Assembly: GCA_903772945.1 (NCBI GenBank)
Contig: CAICTM010000233.1
Coordinates: 1-64,000, forward strand
Length of the DNA stretch: 64,000 bases
Reading direction: 5' to 3'
From: Seminavis robusta
Taxonomy: Eukaryota > Bacillariophyta > Bacillariophyceae > Naviculales > Naviculaceae
Part shown: one piece after another, positions 10,625-21,011 of the stretch
Numbering within the stretch: position 1 is the stretch's first letter
Layout of the letters: each line of letters opens with the position of its first letter
Program-made: the position numbers and the translations under genes
Notes under the pieces: model-generated
Databases searched by the model: none
The model's input: only the letters and a program-made list of their open reading frames with translations
What the model was told of the DNA's origin: nothing

Positions 10625-12162
10625 ACGCCACAAGGGTTGCTCGATCAGTGGAACCAGACTATGACTGGAACGAATGCACTGAATGAAGCAACGAGCCTGG
10701 TGCTGCTGTTTGGTTTCTCATACGCGGCCGCAAATACCGAAAACGTCTAGTTTTCGCTCGTAAAGCATTCCACGATGCCTTCGTTTGAAACGGTCCAGAA
10801 AAATCTCTGGATTGAATCCAATCATTCGCGTTCGATTCATTCGCAACTCCACGATAGCTTCTCGCCCGAGTGAACATTGGCGTGTGGATAAACCACTGGT
10901 ACCGTACGGTATGCATTAGTCTAGTATTTGACGCACCTCCGCTGCGTTTCCTCTTGGTGTTGCTGTGAGACGTGGAGATGAGGACCATCTACCGGTAGTC
11001 CAAATGAATCAGTGGGATCCAATGTCATGAATCGAATCTCATCAAAGTCGAGTGGGGGCGACGTGACCTGGAACCTGGAACGGCGAGCAACCGCAAAGTG
11101 ACAGAACTTCGAGTGACACTCGAGCCCCCGGTGACGGCAAGCCCATGTCATGTCCATGCTCCCCCGTTGCATTTCGAGCAGTCTCCGCTGGTCCTGTCAA
11201 CAAAGAGCCAGCTAGCTAGCTCTGGGAGCTGAGCGAGGCCAGTGATCCCGCTTTGATGCGAGGGAAGCTAGCTAGCTAGCAGCTGGAAAGCTCACCTACC
11301 GGTACCACCATCTGTTCCGGTGGATTGATCATCCGGTCTCGTAGTCTACGTAATTTTCGTTTCGAGCGTTGGCGTGGTTGGCGTGATGTGAGATTCCGTT
11401 GGAAACAAATTAGAGTTAGAGACCTCACGTCCTTTGACACTGCGACACGCAAGTGGGAGTCGTAATGCTTTGATCCAGTTAGAAATAGAGTTAGAGGACC
11501 CAGTGACACTGCGACACGCAAGTGCGAGTCGTAAAGCTATGATCCAGTTAGAAATAGAGTTAGAGGACTCAGGACTCATTTTGTAGAGCTCAAAATAGCG
11601 GTACTACGTAGGTTCTACAGTAAAACCATACCGCCGGTTCCTAGCTGTTGCGGTACCCTTTGGTACCCCTGTACCGGTACCCCACGTGCGAGGGCATATA
11701 CGACGGGGCTGTAGTTTCGACACTTGAAGGTCACAAAGAAGAAAAACGGCGGTGTTGTGACCTAAAGTCCCTTTTCTTTTTGCGGTTCAATAAGCACAAT
11801 CATTCATTGTTTTACGAGGGGTTTAAAGCGCGTTCACCTCAATAGGTTTTTGGGTCACATAAATGACTCTTTCTTTTACTTCTATTCGGATAGCAAGATC
11901 ACCTTGCCCCTTCACATCAGATGCCGGTGTCAAGTGCATGTTCGCTTCTGACTGTGGTGGCGACGCTATGATAGTGCAGTGATGTTGTCTTCGTCTTCCT
12001 TGGGCTCCAATCGCATCTCATTATTTTCAAAACTAAGACTAAGCAAGACAGCAGTCGTTCCTCTCCTCGACTGACAGTCAAAGAGAGTGCTCCAATATAT
12101 CGTTGGAAAGCTCCCACAAACCAAAAGAAAAGACAACGGATTCACATACATTATTATCAACC
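10625..12162. other. Intergenic; 69-bp tandem duplication at 11435-11572
   Basis: No gene is supported. A 69-bp unit beginning TGACACTGCGACACGCAAGT is present twice in tandem (11435 and 11504). GCTAGCTAG runs occur near 11208 and 11267, and GGTACC/ACCGGTACC clusters near 11640-11700. The 3' part should contain the promoter of the secreted-protein gene that starts at 12163. Confidence 0.5.
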
Positions 12163-12849
12163 ATGCGTGCGAAATATCATCTTCCAACTACATTCCTCCT
12201 TCTCTTGGTGGCCGACTGCTCGGCACTCTTCAAACACAAGGTGCGCATTGTGGCATGTGTGGAGAAGTTAGCTAGCGGCAACGTCCGAATGTGGGATGAA
12301 CCATGGCAAGGAACCCCCGAAAGTGACGAGGCTTGGGATACCTACTATGGAGGTTCTGTGGAATCTCTCGGCCGGGGCAAAGTGTGGAGCAAAACGTGGA
12401 CATCGGAACTGGACCTCTTTGACAACAGCACCGAGGCGCACCCGAACGCATTTCTCTTTCAAGACTTGGTGTTGGGTGGAGAAGATGATGAAGTGTGTAT
12501 CTCGGACATTCGAGCTGAAACCCAACAGAGCGACGGCAAGTACAAGGTGCGATGGCGTCTCATGGAAGACTTTTGGTTGGCGGGCTATGGCTCCAACTAC
12601 TATCAAAAGAGCAGAATCAACAAGTCCCCCTGCTACACGGAGCTTCAGGTGGGAGGGTGTGCCGTCACCTTTGCCAGGGACAATGACGATGGTGTGGACC
12701 ACTTTATGAAACACGTTGCTACCTGTAAGGATGGCCGACCTCCAGCATCAGACGACGAAGAGGGCATCAATGTCCGAGAGCTCTTTCCTCGGAGGAGGCT
12801 GGGAGCTCCCCTCTTGCAGCAAGCCGGTCACGCTACCCACGAATTCTAA
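12163..12849 (+). CDS. Secreted protein of unknown function
   Basis: The ATG at 12163 is preferred to the upstream in-frame ATG at 12103 because it places a clear signal peptide at the N-terminus (KYHLPTTFLLLLVADCSA, cut before LFKHK). The product is 228 residues, with a mature part of about 205. It contains motifs such as RIVACVEKLASGN, FLFQDLVLGGEDDEVCISDI and a run of Trp/Tyr-rich sequence (WRLMEDFWLAGYGSNYY) that suggests a beta-rich globular fold. It has several Cys and an N-glycosylation site (DNST). No known family was recognised. Confidence 0.65.
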   Translation: MRAKYHLPTTFLLLLVADCSALFKHKVRIVACVEKLASGNVRMWDEPWQGTPESDEAWDTYYGGSVESLGRGKVWSKTWTSELDLFDNSTEAHPNAFLFQDLVLGGEDDEVCISDIRAETQQSDGKYKVRWRLMEDFWLAGYGSNYYQKSRINKSPCYTELQVGGCAVTFARDNDDGVDHFMKHVATCKDGRPPASDDEEGINVRELFPRRRLGAPLLQQAGHATHEF

Positions 12850-13183
12850 CTAGCTGGCCAGTTAGGTAGCTATGCTGATAACTGCTGTGGTACTGGGACG
12901 GGATGACAGCGAGGGTGTTGGTGCAGTGCGACCAATGTGTTGCTGGGGATGGGTAGGAGTGGGGCCAGGCAGGGGGTTGACAAAGGGTCTCATCCTGGTG
13001 ATATGTGCCTTGAACACGCATTGAGCAACTTCCAGCAAGCATAACATGTACCAATCTAATCTAATAACAGAATGTATGAACAACAAATGCCTAGTAGTTC
13101 TACTCCAAAGACACCCACAACAGGCCATACCGGTAGGATGGTTGGTTGATTGATGCAGCCGACACGTGCTTTGCGAAGGCTCT
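12850..13183. other. Intergenic, convergent gene ends
   Basis: The stretch lies between two convergent genes and presumably holds both 3' ends. It is rich in GTTGGTG and CCAGGCAGG-like words, with no gene or notable repeat. Confidence 0.4.
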
Positions 13184-13963
13184 TCATCGGACGGCCACCA
13201 CACGTTCCACTTTCCCACCACCGTGCATTGCTGTGGCAGCCACCACGGCAGCCAAAACGAACACCCTGTTGGCGAGTGCTCCTTCATTGATCCCAAGTCG
13301 TTTCAAGGCATACCGTGCCCTGGAGAGGGGGTCGGTTCCATGCTTCTTGACCTCTTTGTCAATCTTTTGCTGGAGAATATGTCTCTTCTTGTTCTCGGCC
13401 TCCAGCTCCTCACATTGCTGAGCCCCCGCCTGAGCGCTAGTGTCACCTGGGCTCTGACGACTCGATACCGGCACCAGTACCGTGTCGGATAGTATATCTA
13501 GATCGTTGCCCCCTTTCACACTGTGATTGCCATCCCTGCCACTGACAGCACGGCTGACAACAACAGCAGGTTGAGGAATCCAGGTTTCCTTTTTCTGTAC
13601 ACCGTATACAATCTCAAAGACTATTGTCTCGGTTGCAATCTCGACGCTATTCTCTGTAGCCTCATTGTTGTTGCGTTGCTTGGAGTTTTGGTTTACAACG
13701 TCATCATCATAATCATCAAAGTAATCTTCCAATACTTGGACCAGGTCATTTGTTGAGTCGACAGTGAGGGTAGTGCCACTGCTTAGTTTGTAGCAAATAG
13801 AGCGCTTTTGTTTCATCAACTGTCGGTAGCCATCGTACTCGGAAAATGCAGTATTGGAAACCAACAATGCATCAATCATCTTGTGAAAGTAAGGATAGTC
13901 CACACTATCACGGTTGAGAATTGCCATTTCCAAGCTGAACGAGATGGATCCTAGAATTGTCAT
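13184..13963 (-). CDS. Hypothetical acidic protein
   Basis: This uninterrupted frame of 259 residues opens at ATG 13963. The N-terminal third contains DYPYFHKMIDALL and KQKRSICYKL, which could form helices. An acidic tract (VLEDYFDDYDDDVV) follows near residues 77-90, then a Val/Ile-rich strand region (ETIVFEIVYG). A charged helix (CEELEAENKKRHILQQKIDK) comes next, and a short hydrophobic segment (FVLAAVVAATAMHGGG) lies near the C-terminus. No family is recognised. It may be a fragment of a larger spliced gene, since no upstream exon was found. Confidence 0.4.
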   Translation of the reverse strand: MTILGSISFSLEMAILNRDSVDYPYFHKMIDALLVSNTAFSEYDGYRQLMKQKRSICYKLSSGTTLTVDSTNDLVQVLEDYFDDYDDDVVNQNSKQRNNNEATENSVEIATETIVFEIVYGVQKKETWIPQPAVVVSRAVSGRDGNHSVKGGNDLDILSDTVLVPVSSRQSPGDTSAQAGAQQCEELEAENKKRHILQQKIDKEVKKHGTDPLSRARYALKRLGINEGALANRVFVLAAVVAATAMHGGGKVERVVAVR

Positions 13964-14777
13964 GGCAAGAATGCATTACATGTAAATCAAGTAGAAGACG
14001 GTGAGCATCGGTCAACTTGAGAGATATCTGACAATACGGCCACTCGTTCCTGCCACGAGCCACGCAGCTACCGACCTCTGTCTGCCACCACTAACAGGGC
14101 AGGCTGGTGATGGTTCCGAATGTTGTCCAGCAAATGTTGCCGCCTCTGGATTTGTTGATGAATTATCGACATGATCGGTTGATTGATTGTGATCAGTAAG
14201 TGCACCTTTAGTGTTGGAAGGGAATGAAACAGAGAGATTTCTCTTCCAAGTTTCGAGGTTTTGAACGAAGGCGTGCCTTGTAACGAACCGGGTTTGTCGT
14301 CTCAGCATGCAGAAACAGAAGTTTCCTGTTACTATTATCTCCCTGAGAAATCTAACTTTCTCCTCTGTCAAACAACCTGATATCTTGGTGGCAAGGACAG
14401 CTCCTGGTCAGTGGTACCGTACACCATCCCCTCTTCCTTTTTGCTGCTGGCGCTGGTGGTCGAACACATCCTTCGACGAGGCAAAAAGCATTGTGTGTTT
14501 GCGAAAGGGACGTCCCGTGATTGTGTGTGTATTGCCGAAGGTATTTAAGCAGCCGCCAGACCAACGTACCGCTTGCTCGGACGTCCTGCTAATTATCCTT
14601 GGTGAGGGTCAAAGGTCTTACGGTACAAAAATGTAGTAACAAATCCGCTCACAAAAATGAGCATTTTCGGCGATGCATTCATTTCTTTCAACCTGATTAC
14701 AGCGCCTCTTGTTCGTCGTGGGCTCTTGCCAAGGCACAAGCCGCAATCGCTTGGTGCACCGGGTTTTGTAGTGCACT
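13964..14777. other. Intergenic between divergent genes
   Basis: The minus-strand gene at 13184-13963 and the PB1 gene at 14778 point away from each other, so this stretch should hold both promoters. A minus-strand frame at 14012-14371 has no domain and was not called. Confidence 0.35.
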
Positions 14778-16943
14778 ATGTTTCGAGAGAGGGATCAGAC
14801 AATGATGATGGAGGCAAGCACCATCACCTATTCTGTATCCTCCTGTAGCGACTCCATGATTGAAGCTAGCAAAGACTTTGTGATCAAGCTCTTGGTGGAA
14901 GAGGAAGGTAAGTGTGCCGCAGTGCCGGCCAGCATTGGAGCAATGACGACATCAGTCAGATACATTGCCTCACTATACTGTTCTCCCTCATCAGGAGTAA
15001 CCACTATTCGTAGAATTCGTCTCTTTCGCATTGTCGAGCAAGGGGGCAAGATCTCTTATGATAGACTTGTCCGACTTGTGAGCTCCAAAATACGCTACCT
15101 TCATATTGACGATGTACGCTTATCCTACCTCGATGTTGACGACGATTGTGTGGTTGTCGACTCCCCTGATGAGCTAGTTGATGCTATCGACCAGTTCAAT
15201 GATCAAAGAGTGCTAAGGCTCTTTGTGGGAGAGGTTACCCCATCCATGAAACAAGCCTATTACGCACACGGCGGCGTGGGAAATGGACATCCCAACAAGA
15301 AAATGACGTTCAATGGAGATATGCAACAAATGATTGAACGACAAATAGAACAAGTTCTGGAAAAGAGATTTCGATTACTGGAACAGAAACGACGGGAACA
15401 AGAACAAGGGGCAAGAAGTGGACCAAATAGTGCCAATCCAAGAGATTTTCCTACACAATCAGCACAGCGGGTTGATATTGGTATCCGAGAAGAACCATCG
15501 CCACCACAGCAGCAGCAACAACAACTTCATCACCAAGCTTCTCCCAGACGTTCACCACAGTCACCATCGTCCAACAATCAAAAGCCACAGACACAATCGC
15601 GCCACGAATACTCGCCCCAAAGAGGAAACGAAGGGTGGTACGACTCGGATGTGATCCGCCTTGAGGACTATAGCTCGAGCGATGGCATCCCAGCGGAGCC
15701 TTTGGTGGGCGAAGAGGAGTTTCTGCCAAACGAAAACAATCCCCGAAATCTCGCACGGATTCGAATGCCTTGGGAAACTCAAGAGGAAGTCGTGGATAGA
15801 CGTCCGCCAAGGCCACGGAAACATGCAACTCCAGGAAACGAACACAAGCGACACAGTTTTGACTATCCCGCTGGGGACTATAGGGGTAGCATGGAGCAAG
15901 ACGAATATGACCTTTCCAGAATTAATCGGCATCGGCAAAAGCATTCCTCGCGGAGGAATCATCACCATCATCATCACCACCACCAAAGCCTTGACAATCA
16001 TCGTTTGCCATCAATGACAAAGCGAGTCAACATAGGTCGAGATCCGGTCCAGACTCTGGATACACGGTTTTTGATGAATTCGCCAAAGCAGGCAAAGCCG
16101 AAAGAACCAAAGAGTGGCTATCGGACGCATCCGGTGGACCACATAATGCCGTCTGCGAACGATTCCATGACATACATCGACGACGAAGACGACTTTCATC
16201 CTGACGAAGAATACGACGATGTGGACGTAAGAGACGATGAAGAAGACGACCGTGACTTGGATTCTGACCTTAATAGTTTGTCGCCTCGAAATCATCACCA
16301 CCATCACCAACAACACCAACACCATCACCACCATTCTCAAAATGGGGCAAGCATGAATGATGACGCTCGTTACCTCCAAGATTGGGAAACGAATACCGTC
16401 GATAGCGACGCGGAGCTGAGCCTGTTGTTGAGCGACACTGATTTTCGGGAACACCTAGAACACCGCGACGACACGACACGCGGAGGAGCAATGACTGTTG
16501 CTTCGTCGCATATGGGTAGCGTCGACGAGGAACGGGAGAAAGTTATGCCTCCTGAGGAAAGAACACAACACCATGCAGAAGATCAGAATCAGGACCCAAC
16601 TTCACCACCTCCAACCTCGCCAGCACGGCCTCCTCCCTCGACACCACTCCCGCGACCACCCGCGACTCCCCGTTCACCACCACCATCCAAGCCACCTCCA
16701 AAATCCCCACAACAACCACAAAGCACTATCCAGTCTCCCTTGCCAAGTACAGCGTCGCCACCAACCAAGGCAAACACCACTCCAAACAAGACTGCATCTC
16801 CAAGCAGCAATTCATCCACACCAAACAAAGCCAACCTGAAACCACCTGTTGGGACGAGGAGCAACTTCAATAACATCCCACGACCAACACCGCCGGCAGC
16901 CAAAAAGAACAAACTGTTGGGAATTCTCTATAACAGTGAATGA
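14778..16943 (+). CDS. PB1-domain protein with long low-complexity tail
   Basis: A PB1 domain lies near residues 35-130: a basic first strand (RRIRLFRI), then the acidic OPCA-type loop (YLDVDDDCVVVDSPDEL) and a closing strand (VLRLFVGEV). Such domains mediate scaffold assembly in signalling and autophagy proteins. The domain is continuous only if 14908-14994 is removed as an intron (GTAAGT...TCATCAG, 87 nt). Because 87 is a multiple of three with no stop, the unspliced reading also stays open: 692 residues spliced, 721 unspliced. A coiled coil with EQKRREQEQ follows, then Gln-, His-, Asp/Glu- and finally Pro/Ser/Thr-rich stretches, including His runs encoded near 15960 and 16295. Partners are unknown. 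The C-terminus is basic and hydrophobic (KKNKLLGILYNSE). Confidence 0.75.
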   Translation: MFRERDQTMMMEASTITYSVSSCSDSMIEASKDFVIKLLVEEEGKCAAVPASIGAMTTSVRYIASLYCSPSSGVTTIRRIRLFRIVEQGGKISYDRLVRLVSSKIRYLHIDDVRLSYLDVDDDCVVVDSPDELVDAIDQFNDQRVLRLFVGEVTPSMKQAYYAHGGVGNGHPNKKMTFNGDMQQMIERQIEQVLEKRFRLLEQKRREQEQGARSGPNSANPRDFPTQSAQRVDIGIREEPSPPQQQQQQLHHQASPRRSPQSPSSNNQKPQTQSRHEYSPQRGNEGWYDSDVIRLEDYSSSDGIPAEPLVGEEEFLPNENNPRNLARIRMPWETQEEVVDRRPPRPRKHATPGNEHKRHSFDYPAGDYRGSMEQDEYDLSRINRHRQKHSSRRNHHHHHHHHQSLDNHRLPSMTKRVNIGRDPVQTLDTRFLMNSPKQAKPKEPKSGYRTHPVDHIMPSANDSMTYIDDEDDFHPDEEYDDVDVRDDEEDDRDLDSDLNSLSPRNHHHHHQQHQHHHHHSQNGASMNDDARYLQDWETNTVDSDAELSLLLSDTDFREHLEHRDDTTRGGAMTVASSHMGSVDEEREKVMPPEERTQHHAEDQNQDPTSPPPTSPARPPPSTPLPRPPATPRSPPPSKPPPKSPQQPQSTIQSPLPSTASPPTKANTTPNKTASPSSNSSTPNKANLKPPVGTRSNFNNIPRPTPPAAKKNKLLGILYNSE

Positions 16944-17355
16944 TCAGACACAGAATAGTGCTGCCAGGATGGTCACAGCTTGGGAACTGGTGAAGAGGGG
17001 TATACTTTACTGGCTGGAGCTGCATCAGAAGTGTCTCATGCACCTCTGATGCAGCTCAAGAGCTATGCTTTTGCATGATGGAATGTTGCGTCAGGGACGG
17101 CGTTGGTGTGAAGGTTGTATCTATGTAGTTGTCTTATTAACGTTAACAAGTAAAATGTAATGTCTAGCAACCGTAGAACAAGGTTTTCAACGCAAACGAA
17201 TGAGAACTAAATGTTGAAAGCATAGAATGATAGTCGGATGTAGCCACCCAAAGGCACATATCAATATGGATACCATGCCTGGCTCTGAACAGAACCAAAA
17301 ATATGGCCCCATTCTCTAGCTACAGTAGAAGTAGATCCTCCAGAGGCCCAGATCG
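16944..17355. other. 3' region of the PB1 gene, no other gene
   Basis: This is ordinary non-coding sequence. The word GATGCAGCTC occurs in inverted form near 17019 and 17047. Nothing else is notable. Confidence 0.35.
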
Positions 17356-18012
17356 TTGACTTGCGCCAGTGTTACTGTACTTGGGGAACCATTTCCAGAC
17401 CCGCCCCTAATCTCTCGGCCCACTCTTGGACCAATCATCATTCCTGGGTCCATCACGAGGATCCACTCCATCCCCAAACACCAGGCATCACTCCTGGACC
17501 CATTCCCAGACCAATCCCTTGCCCAAGTTATGAACACATACCAGGACCCTGACACCATTCCTGGTCCAAAAAAACAAAAACAACTCCAACCCCAGGACCT
17601 AAACCAAACCCAGGTCGTTGACCCACACTTCTAGGCCACATTCCTGGACCCAACCCCAGACCTATCCCCAGACCTATCCCTCGCCTAATTCTTATCCTTA
17701 CAAAGACCTACACCATGACCTGAACCTACATCTGGCCCAATACCAAAACCAACTCCAGGATGCACTCCACCCCCAGCACCATTCTGCACTCTTGGATCCA
17801 ACTCTGCCCGCATTCCTTGCCAAACACCCTGTGTAAGACCCTCCCCTGGTGCTGGTGCCGGTCCTACTCCTGGACCATCACCAGAATCAGCTCCAGGACC
17901 CTCTCCTGGCCCCATCCCTGGTCCAGCCCCTTTAACCACACCAGGACTCCCAGTCAGACCCAATCCTGAGCCCACGCCTGCACCTGCACCTGCACCTGCA
18001 CCTACCCCTGAA
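17356..18012. repeat. Degenerate CCTGGACC-type minisatellite
   Basis: The block is built from short, variable units around CTCCTGGACCCA, CCAGACC and ATTCCTGG. It ends in a tighter array of CACCTG hexamers near 17970-18000. In one plus frame it reads as Pro-rich phrases (PGPIP, PDPSL), but stops interrupt it. It resembles the Pro-rich linkers of the secreted proteins downstream, so it may be a decayed linker or a simple minisatellite. Confidence 0.55.
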
Positions 18013-18699
18013 CCAAAAAGATTCTTGATAGCTCTGTAGATTCAGGTGCATACCATACCTGAGGTATAAAAGATCCCACAATCAGTTACTCAGTACATGT
18101 ATTGTGGAGTTACTAGAGTGGCATTGGTTGCAGGTAGAATGAGAAGATGCAGCTGCACAGCTAGCTAGCAGGTAGATTACGGTAACTAGATTCCAAAGTT
18201 GCTGGATCTCAGAAACCAGAAAACTTCCCAGGTGAGAATGCAACGGAACGTGCGAACACACTACGTACTTGTACTTGAGCTTGCACATACCGGTTACCGG
18301 TAGACTTGCTCATTATTGTATTTATTGTTACCAGAACGGAAGTCTGGTGCATTGTAAAAAGTTGCCAAGGATCGTTGTCCAAATGCATTTCTTGCCTCCA
18401 AAATGTGGCATAGTAAAGCCCAAGGCTTTTATCCGACCGTTTTTACTAGCTGTTCCCCAAGACTCCTCTCGCAGTTAGAGACCACATGTTCAAATTGTAT
18501 GTGTATCTGTCACAACACCAAACTTCTTAGGTAAAATAACGAGCAACTAACGACACTATTGGCTTTTCATCCGTGCTGGCTTCAACGAAATCAACGTCTC
18601 TCAATCGGAATGGAATTATCGAAATCTTTGGGTGGGAGGGTGTGAATTCATTTCTTTCATTCAAATTACCAAGCTCCTCTTGACCAGACCAAGACGACA
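18013..18699. promoter_or_regulatory. Upstream region of the first Cys-cluster gene
   Basis: No gene is seen. A GCTAGCTAGCAGG run lies near 18160 and a TACCGGTTACCGGTA palindrome near 18288. The promoter of the gene starting at 18700 should be here. Confidence 0.35.
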
Positions 18700-19755
18700 A
18701 TGATGAGGCTGCAATACTCTCTCGTGCTATGCCTAGTGTTTTCTGTAAAGCTGGGACAAAGTAATTCAGCGCTGTCTGCATTCTCTGGTAGACGCACACG
18801 AGAAGATGAAGCAGTTCCAGTGCAACCGCGGGTTCGAGGTGCGGCTGCCCAGTCCGAGCGACAATTTCGTTCAAGCTCATTGCTGAGAAAGCTCATGAAG
18901 GATGAGAAGAACAAAGGAGGGAAAAACAATAACATGGGCGGTGGCAACAACAATAACAATAACAACAATTTCATTGGTAGAGAGTTCGAGGACGCCAATG
19001 AGTTCAACGCCAATGGTTTGTCCGAACCACCAGGTGGATGTGCAGATCCAAACATACCAGATGTTCAAGCGCGAAGAGCCAATTCCCTCACTGACCAAGA
19101 GTGCGTTACAAACTCCTGCACCGGTGGATGTTGCCGAATCTACAACTGGTTGATTTGCGACGAAAGCAACAGCTATGACCATCTGGCATGTGTCTGCAAT
19201 CCCAACACCAGTCCTCCACCACCCACACCTTTTCCCACCATGGCACCAACTCTCCCGCCCACTACTCCTGCGCCAACAATGCCCCCTCCCACTACCTCGA
19301 TGCCCACTCCACTACCAACTCTTCCTCCCGTGGCAACAGCTGTAACACCAGAAGTGGAGCCTCTTTTCAACTTTACGGACAACAGCACCGTCGCTGTGGA
19401 TCGAGAAGACCAAGGTGGCGCAGGGAGCATTGACGTGGGAATTCCCTTGCCAGCGCCCACCACCGCGTCCCCTACGACCTCGTCACCTACTACTTCTCAA
19501 CCCACTCCATCCCCACCAACTACGTCTCAGCCCACCCCATCACCGCCAACTACGTCGCAGCCCACTCCAACTCCAGGACCATTGCTGCCCTGGCAGCAAT
19601 GTTCAACTGGATCCATCTACCATGGTAATGGTGCCACTGATTGCCTCTACGCCGAGGATTGTATTGTCAAGGATGAATGCTGCATACGAAACTTTTGCCT
19701 CTGTGGAAATCCGGGAGGTATGGATTCGGAATGTGTTCCATCTAGGTTCATCTAG
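18700..19755 (+). CDS. Secreted two-Cys-cluster protein with Pro/Thr linker (copy 1)
   Basis: The product is 351 residues with an N-terminal signal peptide (LQYSLVLCLVFSVKLG). A basic pro-like region (SSLLRKLMKDEKNKGG) and an Asn/Gly run follow. The first Cys cluster, near residues 111-165, has the pattern C-x20-C-x4-C-x3-CC-x7-C-x10-C-x-C and contains GGCCRIYNWLICD. A long Pro/Thr linker with repeated PTTSQPTPSP units leads to a second cluster near residues 303-347, C-x13-C-x5-C-x5-CC-x4-C-x-C-x9-C, containing DECCIRNFCLCG. The order of modules is the same in the gene at 21012. Secretion to the cell surface or frustule matrix is inferred from the signal and the linker. No known family was recognised. 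Confidence 0.8.
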   Translation: MMRLQYSLVLCLVFSVKLGQSNSALSAFSGRRTREDEAVPVQPRVRGAAAQSERQFRSSSLLRKLMKDEKNKGGKNNNMGGGNNNNNNNNFIGREFEDANEFNANGLSEPPGGCADPNIPDVQARRANSLTDQECVTNSCTGGCCRIYNWLICDESNSYDHLACVCNPNTSPPPPTPFPTMAPTLPPTTPAPTMPPPTTSMPTPLPTLPPVATAVTPEVEPLFNFTDNSTVAVDREDQGGAGSIDVGIPLPAPTTASPTTSSPTTSQPTPSPPTTSQPTPSPPTTSQPTPTPGPLLPWQQCSTGSIYHGNGATDCLYAEDCIVKDECCIRNFCLCGNPGGMDSECVPSRFI

Positions 19756-21011
19756 AGACCTCCAATGCTTTTGTTGTCGTCGACGACAAGCCAATGGCGA
19801 CGCTTCTTTTTTGTGATACAGGATGTCTGCCTGAGCTGCTAGATAGGCTCCTCCTGATACTACGTACTTGTGACAACCACAGAGTCAACTTGTTTCTTTT
19901 GCACTCTAAAATAGATACTTTTATTATTATTCTCTTCATTTCACACCTGTATGTACAGTCATTGCCTTTTGACGACCATGCAAACGTAACACGAGGCAAA
20001 ATGCTTATCGTCCTGAAGGTATGGTATGGTTTACCACCAGCCAGGAATGTCGTCTCTTGTAATACGGTAGTAGTCACCATCCCACCGCAGGTTCAAATCA
20101 ATACTCCGAGTAATTGAATGAATAGACCTATCGGGTGGAAGATGATACCTAGACCCAGTGTATGTTTTGTTTCTTGCGGAACAAGTAGATTGTAATCCTG
20201 GACCAAACTCTTGAAATTTGGATTGTCCAAGCCATCGAAAATGACCAAGTGGGTGGGATGGTGGACTAAAAGTGCTACTGTATCTGGCTTTCAATCAGCC
20301 ATGGCTTTCAATCAGCTCTGAATTGAGGTTCGCCAAATTGAAACAGATGGCCACGATGGAGTTGCGACTTGATCTTGCGGGGAAGGCTCCTGACTTTTGT
20401 CCAGGACCCAAAGACTGCCAAGCTGCAAGGCATTGGATGAGCTGCAAGATCGATCAGAGCTGCTGGTACATCTTACTGAAACTCTTACCGGTACTGGTAA
20501 TGTATCCCCCAAGATTGGCTGTGCCATGCCACCGGTACCGTTGGCTTGGCCTGGCTACGGTACCTGGTAGCCATCTTCAGTGACCAGCTGAGGGTCACCT
20601 GCAAGGAGATTACCGGCAGGCGTTTTGGTAACTAAGATGTATTACAGTAATTAAAAGATTTCAATGATTCTACGGTTATCAATCATTCGAAAACTCAACT
20701 GTCACACTGTCACAATTTCCAAACAATTTTGCAAGAGGCACCCCCGATTTGTTCGTATCAGTGGATGTAGTTAGTTTATGTTGCAATCGGAAGCTGGATC
20801 CAGCGAGAAGGTTCTAACGTCGACCCTGATTCGATCTGTGCCGGCCGAAAAAATGTCTGGATCCTGTAACCAAGAACCAAAAAAAGGATAGCTCAACCCA
20901 CCCCAATCATGCGTGTTTGTTTCTCACATCAGCTCACTTACTTTCGACTCCTGCAGAGACGACCAACATCCTCCTCTCATATTCTCGCAATTTCAAAAGA
21001 CATATATCATC
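19756..21011. other. Intergenic between the Cys-cluster paralogues
   Basis: No gene is supported. Several CCGGTACC-type words occur near 20490-20570. The 5' flank of the second paralogue contains TCATATTCTCGCAATTTC-like pyrimidine-rich sequence just before its start. Confidence 0.4.

Noticed and set aside
13146-13492. Plus-strand frames opposite the hypothetical gene at 13184-13963
   Set aside because: They are shorter than the minus frame and show no protein-like pattern.
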